The notes under the pieces were generated by a model. The model worked only from the letters and a program-made list of their open reading frames with translations, was not told the DNA's origin and did no database searches. Shown one piece after another: positions 44,083 through 54,909 of a DNA stretch of 64,000 nt. A program made the translations under genes and the position numbers. Origin of the DNA: an uncultured Paracoccaceae bacterium (GTDB lineage Bacteria > Pseudomonadota > Alphaproteobacteria > Rhodobacterales > Rhodobacteraceae); the NCBI GenBank assembly GCA_947498985.1, contig CANMMF010000009.1, positions 159,900 through 223,899 on the forward strand. Direction: 5' to 3'. The stretch's first letter is position 1; every line of letters starts with the position of its first letter.

Positions 44083-45738
44083 ATGAAGGATATCGCTCCG
44101 CCTCCGCCCCAGACCGCCCTCCGGCCCGCCCGCGATGTCATGCGGCTGGCGCGCATGGGCGCGATGTTTCCGACGCGCTTGTCGTTCCTGCGCGTGCTCA
44201 TGCGGCAATTGGCGCGAGAGGGCGCGCGGCTGACGCGCCCGGTCTGGCAGATCGACGCTGCCGGGTTCGGGCATGCGGTCTATTCGATCCCGCTTGGTGG
44301 CCATGTCTACAGCCTCGTCGCGATCTCGACCGATCTGCCGGATCATCTGCGCACCGACCGGGTGATCGCGACGGCCTGGGACACCACCTATGTGCTCTAT
44401 GACGGCGTGCCGGACGCCTCCGAGATCGCGCGCATCCGGCAGAACGCGCCCTTGCAAGAGGCCGGACGCTTTACCGAGCGGGATCTGGTGCTCAGCCGGG
44501 CCAACAAATCCGTGCGGCTCTTTGCGCATGTGGTGGAACGGCTCAGGGCCGGTGGCCAGCCGGATGCGGCGCTGATCAACACGGTGGGTTACCTCATGCG
44601 CACCACGGCGGTTTACGGCAACGGCAAGTTCGGCATCGCTGACCGCGCGCTGATCGCCGGGCGGGGCGGTCTGGGCGGCCCCTTTGCCGCCGAGATGCTG
44701 ACGGTCTGGATGATCCGCAGCTTCACCCATGATCTGGCCGAACATCTGGGCGGCGCGCCGCTTGATCCGGATCTCAAGCGCCATCTCGGCATCGGCAATT
44801 CCACCGGGCTCGGCATGGCGCCGTTTCTCGTCTCGCACCCGGTGCTGCTCAACAACTGGATGCAGGCGCGCGAAACCGCGCTGGCGCGGGTGCGGGCCGT
44901 CAAGACCCTGACAGATGAGGAGCGCGAGAGAGTGCGCCGCCTCGCGGACCGCGCCATGCGCCATCTGGCGCAATGGCAGGTGCCCGATCGCTTGCATCAG
45001 GCGCGGATCGATGTTTTGCGGTCGGAATGGGATCTGCTGCGGTCGTGGCTGACCGATGAAACCCTCGGCGCGCCTCAGCCGTTGGATTCCCTGATGGCCA
45101 GAACAGCTACCCTTTCCACCGACACCCAGGAGCTCACCGTGGCGCTTCTGCTCGAGCCCTTCGGCGCGCTTGTGGACGGGCTTGAGGCAGAGATGACCGA
45201 TGCTCTGGGCTTTGCCGGAGAGCCGTTCGAGACCGTCGCCGACCTGCGCGCGGCCATCGAGGCGCGCTTTGACTGGGCGCTCGACCTGGATTTCCACGAT
45301 CCGGAAGAAACCCGGATCTTCTGGTATGTCTCGGAGGAAAAGCTGGAGCCGCGGGTCGGCGACCGCCATGCCGAAGCCGGGGCGGAGCGCGAATCCCCGC
45401 TCGATATCGCGCGCCGGGTGCAGGCGCTTTACAGCGCTCTGGAAGGCGCGGAGGATCTGCGTGCGTTCCGCGAGGCGCATCCGCAGCACGAGCTGGCCCT
45501 GCGCCGCGTGCAATGCGCGGTGCAGCACGATTACGCCGAGATCCACGACAATCTCATCGGCGCGCGCTGTCTGCCGATCGACATGCTGCGCTGCAAGCTC
45601 AGCTTTTTCGGCGCAACGAAGTTCGATCCGAAATCCGACCGCTGGACGCGGATCTCTCTGGCACAAGGCGCACCATTGCCCGATGAGCTGGACACCGCGC
45701 GGGCGGATGACTGGTGGTTGCCGGTCCTGACCGCATGA
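44083..45738 (+). CDS. Conserved protein of unknown function (551 aa)
   Basis: I do not recognise this family. The product is soluble, with no signal peptide or membrane helix, and shows ordered stretches such as GHAVYSIPLGGHVYSLVAIS and YGNGKFGIADRALIAGRGG. The ATG at 44083 (MKDIAPPPPQTALRP) is preferred; the frame upstream to 43915 is arginine-rich and looks non-coding. The stop overlaps the DUF3726 gene start as ATGA, and the dipeptidase-like gene lies about 180 bp upstream, so the three probably act together. Confidence 0.7.
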   Translation: MKDIAPPPPQTALRPARDVMRLARMGAMFPTRLSFLRVLMRQLAREGARLTRPVWQIDAAGFGHAVYSIPLGGHVYSLVAISTDLPDHLRTDRVIATAWDTTYVLYDGVPDASEIARIRQNAPLQEAGRFTERDLVLSRANKSVRLFAHVVERLRAGGQPDAALINTVGYLMRTTAVYGNGKFGIADRALIAGRGGLGGPFAAEMLTVWMIRSFTHDLAEHLGGAPLDPDLKRHLGIGNSTGLGMAPFLVSHPVLLNNWMQARETALARVRAVKTLTDEERERVRRLADRAMRHLAQWQVPDRLHQARIDVLRSEWDLLRSWLTDETLGAPQPLDSLMARTATLSTDTQELTVALLLEPFGALVDGLEAEMTDALGFAGEPFETVADLRAAIEARFDWALDLDFHDPEETRIFWYVSEEKLEPRVGDRHAEAGAERESPLDIARRVQALYSALEGAEDLRAFREAHPQHELALRRVQCAVQHDYAEIHDNLIGARCLPIDMLRCKLSFFGATKFDPKSDRWTRISLAQGAPLPDELDTARADDWWLPVLTA

Positions 45739-46253
45739 CGCGTTCCGCAAACGAAATCTCCGGCCTTGCCTGCAAGGCGGCCATCGGTGCGGGGTTCCCG
45801 CCCGCGCAGGCGCAGAGCTTTGGCGACGCGGTGGCCGTGCATCTCGCGGCGGACCGGGAGGCCGAGGTGCTGTCGCGCGCGCTCGACGATGTTTCGGACA
45901 GCCCTATCCTGCGCCTGCCGCTCCTGATGGACGATGTGCTCCGGATGATGCGCATTGCGGGGCCCGAAATGGCCTTGACCGTGCAGCCGGGTGACGAGGT
46001 GCTGGTGCTCTCTTACGCGGCGCTTCTGCCGGTGGGCGTGATCTCCTGCGAGGTCGATACCGAAGGCGATCTGCCAAAGCTCAACCTCGTCGTCGACCCG
46101 GCGCAGAGCACCCGCGCGGCGCTGCCGCCCCGCATCACCGCCCCGGAGGCGCTGGTCGACAAACTGAGCGCGCTTGCGGCAAAGACCTATGTGCCGGCGA
46201 GTGCCGCTTCGCGAAGCGCAGGGGCCGGCGCGGGGGACATCGACAACGATTGA
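45735..46253 (+). CDS. DUF3726-like protein
   Basis: 172-aa soluble protein, beginning ANEISGLACKAAIGAGFPPAQAQSFG, which matches the N terminus of DUF3726 proteins as I recall them. No catalytic motif is evident. It overlaps the preceding 551-aa gene by 4 bp. Function unknown; context links it to the dipeptidase-like protein. Confidence 0.65.
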   Translation: MTRSANEISGLACKAAIGAGFPPAQAQSFGDAVAVHLAADREAEVLSRALDDVSDSPILRLPLLMDDVLRMMRIAGPEMALTVQPGDEVLVLSYAALLPVGVISCEVDTEGDLPKLNLVVDPAQSTRAALPPRITAPEALVDKLSALAAKTYVPASAASRSAGAGAGDIDND

Positions 46254-46394
46254 GCCTCACGGGTCATGGCGCCGACCGGCGTGACCGGGGCAGCGGGATC
46301 GGGCCAGCGGGATCGGGCCAGCGGAATTGGGACTGGCCCGGCGCCCGGCGGAACAAACCCTGGGGGCGCGCATGCAACAACACCGGAGACCCAA

Positions 46395-46949
46395 GTGACC
46401 GACGACGCCCTGGCCCTGCACATCAGACAGAAACTGCCCGACGCGCTGCGGGTCCTGCTGGAGAGCTTCCCGCGCGGAACATGGGAGGCGCATCCGCAAT
46501 TTTCGGGTCTCGTGCAATTCTGGCTCGACCGGCACCTCATGTTCCGTCGCCTGACACAGGCGTTGCGCGACGATGCGGAAGCCGCGGTCGATGGCAGGCT
46601 GGAGGCGCATGCCCACGCCGCGCGGCTGTCACGCTACGGCGGCATGCTGGTCAGCCAGTTGCAGGGCCATCACCAGATCGAGGACACGCATTACTTTCCG
46701 GCGTTGTCGCGGCTCGAAACACCGCTCGCACGCGGCTTTGCGATCCTCGACGCCGATCACCACGCGCTGGACGGGCTGCTCGAGCGTTTCACGCAAAGCG
46801 CCAATGATGTGTTGCAGGGGCAGGGCGAGGCGGGGCGCTTCCATACCGAGCTTTTGTCCTTCGAGGGGCTGCTGCACCGGCATCTCGAGGACGAAGAGGA
46901 TCTGATCGTACCGGTGATCCTCAAACATGGCGCAGACGGGCTTCATTAG
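46395..46949 (+). CDS. Hemerythrin HHE-domain protein
   Basis: 184 aa. Hemerythrin-type metal ligands are visible: HHQIEDTHYFPAL (HxxxE..H pattern), DHHALDGLL and HRHLEDEEDLIVP. Such proteins bind a di-iron centre for O2, NO or iron-stress sensing. The GTG at 46395 is the likely start, with GGAG 8 bases upstream. An in-frame ATG at 46266 would add a low-complexity stretch that contains a repeated GGGATCGGGCCAGC and is probably not translated. Confidence 0.8.
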   Translation: MTDDALALHIRQKLPDALRVLLESFPRGTWEAHPQFSGLVQFWLDRHLMFRRLTQALRDDAEAAVDGRLEAHAHAARLSRYGGMLVSQLQGHHQIEDTHYFPALSRLETPLARGFAILDADHHALDGLLERFTQSANDVLQGQGEAGRFHTELLSFEGLLHRHLEDEEDLIVPVILKHGADGLH

Positions 46950-46975
46950 GGCGCCTGACGAAGTGCCCGATACAT

Positions 46976-47030
46976 CGCGTATCATGTAACGCGTTGAAAT
47001 CTAAGATTTCAGGCAGCGTCACATGAGACC
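46976..47030. repeat. Palindromic intergenic repeat, copy B
   Basis: Reverse-oriented relative of the element at 17895-17948. The inner part (ACGCGTTGAAATC...GATTTCAGGCAGCGT) is nearly identical; the outer arms are less perfect (ATCATGTAACGC / GCGTCACATGAGA). It lies just after the hemerythrin gene and before the convergent secreted-protein gene. Confidence 0.7.
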
Positions 47031-47058
47031 GGTTTTTCGCATGGCGCTATGGGCCGCG

Positions 47059-47478
47059 TCAGACCGACGGCGCGACCTCGCAGGTGCGGAACGCCGCAAC
47101 CGCTGCTGCCGCATCGCTCAGATCGAAGGGCACTTCGGTCTCCCCCAGCAGGGCGACCGCGCGGCCGTTGAACTGCAGGCCGTTCAGGACGTTGCCAAAT
47201 CCGCTGTCGGTCACGGTGAGCGTGTCGCCCTCCACCGCGTGACGCCCGGTGGAGATCGTGTTGGCATCGCCACCCTCGAAACGCAGGGCAAAGACGGGTG
47301 CGTCGGGCCAGCCTGCGGGGTTCGACAGATGGATGGCATAAAGCGCGCCGTCATAGGTCACGCGCACATGTGGCGCGTCCTCGAGATTGTCGAGCGTGCA
47401 AATCGGCGTCGGGCTGAATTGCCACGCGCCTGCGGGCGCGGCGAGGCAGATCAGGGCGGCAAGCAAGGCGTCTCTCAT
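47059..47478 (-). CDS. Small secreted protein, unknown function
   Basis: 139 aa with a Sec signal (MRDALLAALICLAAPAGA, cleavage before WQF) and one or two cysteines (PICTLDN, FRTCEV) that could form a disulfide. Beta-rich mature part. A start 9 bases upstream (47487) is also possible. No family recognised. Confidence 0.65.
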   Translation of the reverse strand: MRDALLAALICLAAPAGAWQFSPTPICTLDNLEDAPHVRVTYDGALYAIHLSNPAGWPDAPVFALRFEGGDANTISTGRHAVEGDTLTVTDSGFGNVLNGLQFNGRAVALLGETEVPFDLSDAAAAVAAFRTCEVAPSV

Positions 47479-47673
47479 GACGGGCATGTAGCGGTGGAAC
47501 CCGAGGTTGCCAGTTTTGCCGCCTTTTCGCCGGGTCAGGGGTCTGCGACCGCCACGGAGCCAATATGCCAGAAGACGTGGCAAAAAGTGAGGCGCATCCG
47601 ATCCCGGACGGGCACCGGACACGAAAAAGGCGCCCCCGAAGGGCCGCCTCTTCCAGTTCAGTCCTGTCGTGCC

Positions 47674-47859
47674 TTAGGCGTTGACAGAGGCGCCACGCGG
47701 GCCAGCGAGCAGCCAGACGATCAAGCCGACAACCGGCAGCAGCAGGATGACGAGCGTCCAGACGATCTTGGCGGCGGTCGAGGCCGAAGATGTCAGAACC
47801 TGGTAGATCGCGTAAAGGTCAGCGATCAGAATAATCAGTCCGAGAAGGCCATATTCCAT
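47674..47859 (-). CDS. Small two-helix membrane protein (PLDc_N-like)
   Basis: 61 aa with two hydrophobic helices (GLLGLIILIADLYAIYQVL and IVWTLVILLLPVVGLIVWLLAG), the pattern of PLD-nuclease N-terminal (PLDc_N) mini-proteins. ATG at 47859 has GGAGATCG upstream. Function unknown. Confidence 0.72.
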   Translation of the reverse strand: MEYGLLGLIILIADLYAIYQVLTSSASTAAKIVWTLVILLLPVVGLIVWLLAGPRGASVNA

Positions 47860-47963
47860 TGGTCGATCTCCTATTTTTCCTATCTGCACAGACAACACCA
47901 GAACCGGATTTCGGTTCCCGCAGTTTTCAAAATTCTTCAGGCAGGGAAAGTGAGGGGCCTTGA

Positions 47964-48389
47964 TCAGTTGCCGCAGGTTTCGGGCAGAACGGCCGCCCAG
48001 ACCGGGCAGAACGCCACCCACGCCCGCCAGACATCCGTGGCGCCGATCGCGTGATGCGTGGCCACCCAGACCCGGCCCGAGCGTTGCAGAAGCGCCTGCA
48101 CGCTGGCGCCGTCGGACATCTGTGGATCAAAGCCGCCGCGGCGCGCGCCGGGGGTGGTCTCCAGGTCGATCTCGCCGCCGCCGGGCCGTTTCGCCTGCAG
48201 GCTGGCAAATCCGTCATCGCCGGAAACCCGCAGGTCGTCGACGACAACGATCACCCTGGGGCCAAGCGTCCATTCCACGTGAGGGCGGATCGCGTCCAGC
48301 ATCTCGGCGCGCAGATCGGTGCCGCGCGCGGGCTCTTCTCAGGCCAGCGCCGGGGTGGCAAGCATAGACAGGACCAACGACGCGCGCAT
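47964..48389 (-). pseudogene. Secreted protein interrupted by TGA directly after the signal peptide
   Basis: The ATG at 48389 has a GGAG upstream and begins a good Sec signal, MRASLVLSMLATPALA. Codon 17 is TGA (48341-48339). The same frame then continues EEPARGTDLRAEMLDAIRPH through 125 more codons, including RVIVVVDDLRVSG and WVATHHAIGATDVW, to a stop at 47964. One nonsense change or a sequencing error separates signal from mature protein. Family not recognised. Confidence 0.6.
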
Positions 48390-48539
48390 GAGAGGGCGCT
48401 CCAACAGGGGACAGGCGCAATACTGCGTCAGTGTCGGCGCACGGGTCAGGCAGACCAAACGCATCCCGGCGCGGCCCAAGGGGTGCAATTGCGCGCATCA
48501 TGCCTAAATGGTGGAGGGCAACCTTTTCAGGAGACGCCC

Positions 48540-48806
48540 ATGCAATGCCCCGTCGACGGAACCGCCCTTGTCATCGCAGAACGCAGCGGGGTCGAGATCG
48601 ACTACTGCCCCACATGCCGTGGCGTGTGGCTGGATCGGGGTGAGCTTGACAAGATCATCGAACGCGCGGGCAGCTTTGCGCCGCCGCAGGCCGCGCCGCG
48701 GGACAGCGGGCGGGACTATCTCGACAGCCATGACCGCGACGACCGCGGTCGCCGCAAGAAGAAGGGAGGTCTGGGTGACATGCTGGGCGACATATTCGAC
48801 TTCTGA
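48540..48806 (+). CDS. Zinc-ribbon (zf-TFIIB) protein
   Basis: 88 aa. MQCPVDGTALVIAER and YCPTCRGVWLDRGELDKII form the TFIIB-type zinc ribbon (CPxD...CPxCxGxWLDxGEL), followed by a charged linker and a short GDMLGDIFDF tail. ATG at 48540 with CAGGAGA upstream. Function of this family is unknown. Confidence 0.85.
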   Translation: MQCPVDGTALVIAERSGVEIDYCPTCRGVWLDRGELDKIIERAGSFAPPQAAPRDSGRDYLDSHDRDDRGRRKKKGGLGDMLGDIFDF

Positions 48807-48854
48807 CGGCAAATGTCGTGGCCATCCCGCAACCCCGACCCGGAAGGAGACGAC

Positions 48855-48929
48855 ATGCGCCCGGTCTTTGTGATGCTGAGCCTGCTGGCTCTGTCCGCCT
48901 GCGGAGTGCCCTTTGTCCCGTTTGTCTGA
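48855..48929 (+). CDS. Very small lipoprotein (24 aa)
   Basis: MRPVFVMLSLLALSACGVPFVPFV: a complete lipoprotein signal with an LSAC lipobox and only nine residues from the lipid-modified Cys onward. GGAAGGAGA stands just upstream. Too short for normal gene calls. Its end overlaps the possible TTG start of the next lipoprotein gene. Confidence 0.6.
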   Translation: MRPVFVMLSLLALSACGVPFVPFV

Positions 48930-49203
48930 TCACACGGCCCGGCGCGGCTGCGCAGTGGTCCTGGCGGTGATGACGCTTTCGGCCTGCCAGACCGATGCGC
49001 TGGTGGTCGACGCCGATGACCCGTGCGGGGCCTCTGCCTTGCAAGGCTACATCGGCCAGCCGGAAACAGAGGTGCCGCGCCCCGCAGACACGCCGGTGCG
49101 CGTGATCAGCCCCGGCATGGCGGTCACGATGGATTACCTGGAAAAACGCCTCAACATTCATGTGGACGAGGTCGGCGTGGTGACGGCTTTGCGGTGTGGG
49201 TGA
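48913..49203 (+). CDS. I78-family peptidase inhibitor lipoprotein
   Basis: 96 aa from a TTG start, with lipobox LSAC (VLAVMTLSAC) and a mature part that matches the inhibitor I78 family: CGASALQGYIGQPETEVP and a C-terminal ITALRCG-like end (VVTALRCG), the two Cys likely bonded. These small envelope proteins inhibit serine peptidases. The start is uncertain: GTG codons at about 48957 and 48966 would shorten the signal. Confidence 0.7.
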   Translation: MSRLSDHTARRGCAVVLAVMTLSACQTDALVVDADDPCGASALQGYIGQPETEVPRPADTPVRVISPGMAVTMDYLEKRLNIHVDEVGVVTALRCG

Positions 49204-49219
49204 CAGTTTCGCGGATGGC

Positions 49220-49997
49220 GGCCCTGTTGCAGAAATCGGCGGAGGGATTCACTGCGTGAATCCAGCATGATAGCTGGGGTGCATGAGCAGTTGGGCGCCT
49301 ACGAAGTACAAGACCACGAACCGGTCGGCCTGCAATGAGGCACTCAAGCGGCGCGGTTCGCTGACAGTGTGGTTTGATCCCGATATGGTCTGGAAGCCGC
49401 CCGCTGCGGCAGACGACCGGCTTCGTGCAGAGCCTGCTGCAACTGGTCGGGCCGTCCATTGCCCGGCAGGCGATTTGCGACGCAAATCTGCCGAGAGGGG
49501 AGATCACCGGCAGCAGTATCGGCGACGCGCCCATGTCGCCAGAACTGCCGGACCGGATCCCGCGTGAACAGCAGACCGGTTCCGTGACGGCTGACGGCGC
49601 CTGCGACAGCCGGAAGTGTCACGCGGCAATCGCTGCTCGAAACGCAGCCGCCATCATCCCGCCCCGCAGGACCGCCAAACCGCGGAAGCCCACGAGCCCG
49701 GGCGCCGTGGCCCGAAACGAAGCCTTGCGCGCCTCGAAGGAGCCGGGCCGTGCCATCTGGCGACGATGGAGCGGATATCACCGCCGGAGCGGCGTCGAGG
49801 CAAAGATGACCTGCCTCAGACTGCCCGGCCAATCCCTCATGGCGCGCGACGTCGAGCGCGAGGCCGCCGGTCTTCAGGTTCGCATCGCGGTGCCCAACGG
49901 CGACACCGCCCTCGGTATGCCCGTCACAGCGGCTGCAGGATAAGTCCATCCGGGCAAAGGCGAACCCCGCTCAGAACTCGATTTGTGCAACAGCGCC
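49220..49997 (+). mobile_element. Decayed IS5-family insertion sequence with both ends
   Basis: Left end GGCCCTGTTGCAGAAATC (49220-49237) matches the reverse complement of the right end (49980-49997) at 16 of 18 positions. Inside are transposase pieces: KRRGSLTVWFDPDMVW (about 49345) and, in another frame, QTTGFVQSLLQLVGPS, then EITGSSIGDAPM through to WRRWSGYHRRSGVEAKM. The middle of the transposase, with catalytic residues, is deleted and the frame is shifted, so it cannot move by itself. No clear target duplication was seen. Related to the remnant at 14160-14643. Confidence 0.82.
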
Positions 49998-50165
49998 TGT
50001 TTTTGGTGTAATATCGGGGAGTTATGAGAGAGGTCAGGCCGAGCTTTTTGAGCGGGCTTCGAAATTCGATAGGGAACGTTTGATCCTGGAAGCTACAATA
50101 GAGCTTAGAATAAACAACTTTCGTAGAAATCTGGGCTTGGATCCGCTTCAATTTGCCCGGCAACC

Positions 50166-52364
<2,199 letters not shown>

Positions 52365-52854
52365 CGGAGCGCTTTCGGTTGGAACAAAAGTAGAATTGTT
52401 GTCATTTTCCGGAGATTCAAGCCCCGTCCGAGCGGTCTTGCCCATAAGTCAGATATCGCCACCGCCCGCGATACATCCGGGGCAATTGTCCAGCGCGATT
52501 GACGGGCAGAGTGTCGCGAAAAAATGACATGCCGAAGTGTCGCAGGAGGCGATTTACCTCATATATTTCAGAGCGTTGAGGGAGATTGGATGGCCGCGAT
52601 GCTCCGTCGTTCCCGGCGCTTTAGGTATATTTGATTTGCGCCTTTAAAGGCGCTGGCGCTACGCTTTCAGGGCAAGCAGATTGCCCGACGATGTTCGGGT
52701 CGCACACACACCCCTCGCTCCCCGCGGCCTGCGGGTCACGGGCACTCTGCTTGCGACCCCGCCCATGACCTGCCTGCGGCATTGCGCGTTCATCTCGCGC
52801 TTGCGTGCGCGCGCGGAATTTCCGATAACGCGGTACGTCCAAGGAGGGTGTCCC
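52365..52854. other. Non-coding stretch between uvrB and the complex I subunit gene
   Basis: About 490 bp containing the divergent promoters. The only marked structure is a perfect 16-bp palindrome, GCGCCTTTAAAGGCGC, at 52638-52653. No gene is supported. Confidence 0.4.
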
Positions 52855-53166
52855 ATGCGTGCGCGTATCTACCAGCCAGCCAGAACCGCCATGTCCTCGG
52901 GTCAGGGCAAGACCAAGCATTGGGTCCTCGAGTTCGCCCAGACCAGCCCGCGCGAAGTGGATCCGCTGATGGGCTGGACCTCGTCCAGCGACACGCAAAC
53001 CCAGGTGCGTCTGAACTTCGCCGCCAAGGAAGAGGCGCTGGCCTACGCCAAGGAACATGGCATCGATGCGCAGGTCTTCGAGCCCAACAAGCGCAGTCAG
53101 AAGATCCGTCCGCGCGGTTACGCGGAGAATTTTGCCGTGGACCGCAAGGGCGCCTGGACCCACTGA
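52855..53166 (+). CDS. ETC complex I subunit, NDUFS4-like
   Basis: 103-aa protein matching the 'ETC complex I subunit conserved region' family: [23 protein letters not shown] at the start, [25 protein letters not shown] in the middle, PRGYAENF near the end. It is the alphaproteobacterial counterpart of the mitochondrial NDUFS4 (18 kDa) accessory subunit of NADH dehydrogenase. ATG at 52855 with AAGGAGGG upstream. Confidence 0.9.
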   Translation: MRARIYQPARTAMSSGQGKTKHWVLEFAQTSPREVDPLMGWTSSSDTQTQVRLNFAAKEEALAYAKEHGIDAQVFEPNKRSQKIRPRGYAENFAVDRKGAWTH

Positions 53167-53182
53167 CGGCCCGGCGGTCGCC

Positions 53183-53674
53183 ATGACGCAGGCCTCGCAA
53201 CCCAAAGGAACCGGGCACAGCATCTCGCTGGTGACCGGCCCGGATGCCGCCGTGGACGCCGTGCTGGAGCGCCATCACGCCGCCATGCGCGCCGCCTCTC
53301 CGGAGGAAAGCTGCCACGTCATGACCGCCGATGCCCTGCGTGCCTCCGGGGCGAAGATCTTCGCATTGCGCGACGCGTCGGGCGAGGTCTGCGCCATCGG
53401 GGCGCTGAAGGCCTTTGGCGCCCACGCGGTCGAGCTGAAATCGATGCACACATTGTCCGAGCATCGTGGCAAAGGCCTGGCCCGGGTGCTGCTCGCCCGC
53501 CTGCTCGAAGCCGCCCGCGAGATGGATGCCCATCAGGCCTATCTGGAAACCGGTTCCGAGCCCGGCTTCGCCCCGGCCCGCGCGCTTTACGAAAGCGCGG
53601 GCTTCACCTACTGCGTGCCGTTCGGCGATTACGTGACCGACCCGCTCAGTGTTTTCATGTGCCGCCCGCTCTGA
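53183..53674 (+). CDS. GNAT-family N-acetyltransferase
   Basis: 163 aa. The acetyl-CoA binding motif A is EHRGKGLARVLLARLLEAA (RxxGxG/A) near residue 94, followed by YLETGSEPGFAPARALYESAGF, typical of YhhY/ElaA-like GNAT proteins. ATG at 53183, 17 bp after the complex I gene. Substrate unknown. Confidence 0.88.
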   Translation: MTQASQPKGTGHSISLVTGPDAAVDAVLERHHAAMRAASPEESCHVMTADALRASGAKIFALRDASGEVCAIGALKAFGAHAVELKSMHTLSEHRGKGLARVLLARLLEAAREMDAHQAYLETGSEPGFAPARALYESAGFTYCVPFGDYVTDPLSVFMCRPL

Positions 53675-53718
53675 ACGCTTGCGATGCGGCGCGAAAGCCT
53701 GCAAAAACGCCCCACGCG

Positions 53719-53795
53719 GTCCCTTAGCTCAACTGGATAGAGCAGCTGACTTCTAATCAGCAGGTTGAGGGTTCGAGTCCTTCAGGGATCGCCAA
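53719..53795 (+). tRNA. tRNA-Arg (TCT anticodon)
   Basis: 77 nt. Acceptor GGTCCCT pairs with AGGGATC, discriminator G, encoded CCA. Anticodon stem-loop GCTGA-CTTCTAA-TCAGC gives TCT. T-arm GGTTCGAGTCC present. Its last 17 bases (53779-53795) are repeated at 63745-63761, so it serves as the attachment site of the integrated element to its right and stays intact. Confidence 0.97.
53779..53795. repeat. Attachment site attL (tRNA-Arg 3' end)
   Basis: TCCTTCAGGGATCGCCA, identical to 63745-63761. It is the T-stem/acceptor end of tRNA-Arg, next to the integrase stop at 53800. Confidence 0.88.
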
Positions 53796-53799
53796 ACAC

Positions 53800-54909
53800 T
53801 CATTTTTTTGCCTTTCTATCAAGGTCTTGATGGGTCATCTTGTCTAACCCGCTCACGAGGTTGGGCAAAAACTTGTCGGTTTGCAACAGCCGGAGCGCGT
53901 CCGCAGCCATAGTAGCGCGGTTCGCAGCGGCGACGTAGCGTCGTGCTTCGTGCGGGCTTTCGTGTCCGAGAAAGGCCATGATCTGCCATTCTGTTGCGCC
54001 CAGCTCAGCAAGGCGGGCCGCACCGTGCTTTCTCAATCCATGCAGGCTGCATTCAGCTGGCAACCCAGCCTCCTCTACGCGGCCGCGAAACCAATTGCCG
54101 AACCCGGCGACCGTGTAAGGCTTGCCCTGCGCGGTCGTGATGAAAACGGCGCGGCCTTCGCTTCGGGCGCCTAACTCGCGTGCCAGTTCCGGCATGAGAG
54201 CAAGGGGCAGTTGGACACGTCCACCCGTTTTGCCTCGGACGTAGACGAGAGCGCCATCCCGAATGTTCGCAAAGCCCATGCGTGCGACGTCCTGCCGTGC
54301 AGCGCCTGTTCCCAAAGCGATTTCGAAAGCCAGCCGGGCCATGGTTCCCGTGCAATGATGCGCGCGGAATTGTTCGACTTGCTCCACCGTCCAGCTGTGG
54401 AAGCCTTTGGACCTGGTCTTGATGCGGTCTGCGCCGGAGGTCGGGTTGGACCCGGTATACCCAAGTTTGCGCGTGGCGTAGCGATATAGCTGCCCCAGTT
54501 CCTTGTGCAAACGGTTTGCTGCAAATGGACCATCTTTGAGATCCATCAAAGTCGCCACGTGGCGTGGTTGAAGGTCTGCAAACTGCGCTTCGCCGATCTT
54601 CTCCCGAATCCAGTCCAACCTTCCGCGCTTGGCAACCTTGGTGGTATCGCGCAGCGAACGCCATTCCTTCGAGCCGAGGTAATGTTCGATTAGATGATCG
54701 AAGGTGCCGTGCGCACTCTTCGGTATGTTCCGATCTGGACCTTCAAGCGCTGCTTCGTAAGCCGCCCGGAACGGCTCTGAGCCGTAGGCGCCAGGTAAAT
54801 AGGCGCTCACCTTGCGTCCCTTGAGGTTCCGTCTAAGGCGCCAGCGCACCTTGCCGTGCCGGTCCACATGGCGTGTCACGCCGGGAAAAGGGTTTCGTCG
54901 TTTGGTCAT
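53800..54909 (-). CDS. Tyrosine site-specific integrase
   Basis: 369 aa. N-terminal arm-binding region, SAM-like core-binding domain (about 60-150) and a catalytic domain with Arg I (GTGAARQDVARM), HxxR (SLHGLRKHGAARL), LGHES and the nucleophile Tyr in ARRYVAA. It catalyses recombination between the tRNA-Arg attB and the element's attP. The ATG at 54909 overlaps the upstream small gene as ATGA. Its end is 5 bp from attL, the usual position. Confidence 0.92.
   Translation of the reverse strand: MTKRRNPFPGVTRHVDRHGKVRWRLRRNLKGRKVSAYLPGAYGSEPFRAAYEAALEGPDRNIPKSAHGTFDHLIEHYLGSKEWRSLRDTTKVAKRGRLDWIREKIGEAQFADLQPRHVATLMDLKDGPFAANRLHKELGQLYRYATRKLGYTGSNPTSGADRIKTRSKGFHSWTVEQVEQFRAHHCTGTMARLAFEIALGTGAARQDVARMGFANIRDGALVYVRGKTGGRVQLPLALMPELARELGARSEGRAVFITTAQGKPYTVAGFGNWFRGRVEEAGLPAECSLHGLRKHGAARLAELGATEWQIMAFLGHESPHEARRYVAAANRATMAADALRLLQTDKFLPNLVSGLDKMTHQDLDRKAKK

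Noticed and set aside
43999..45750. 583-codon minus-strand frame opposite the 551-aa gene
   Set aside because: The plus frame shows operon coupling (ATGA with the DUF3726-like gene) and natural composition; the minus frame is rich in Arg, His and Gln.
46266..46394. Extended N terminus of the hemerythrin protein from ATG 46266
   Set aside because: The extra residues are low-complexity Gly/Ala/Pro encoded by a repeated GGGATCGGGCCAGC; GTG 46395 has a good ribosome site and fits the domain start.
48339..48341. Selenocysteine insertion at the TGA after the signal peptide
   Set aside because: The position directly after a signal peptide is not a redox motif and no bacterial SECIS-like hairpin was apparent just downstream; nonsense mutation or sequencing error is simpler.
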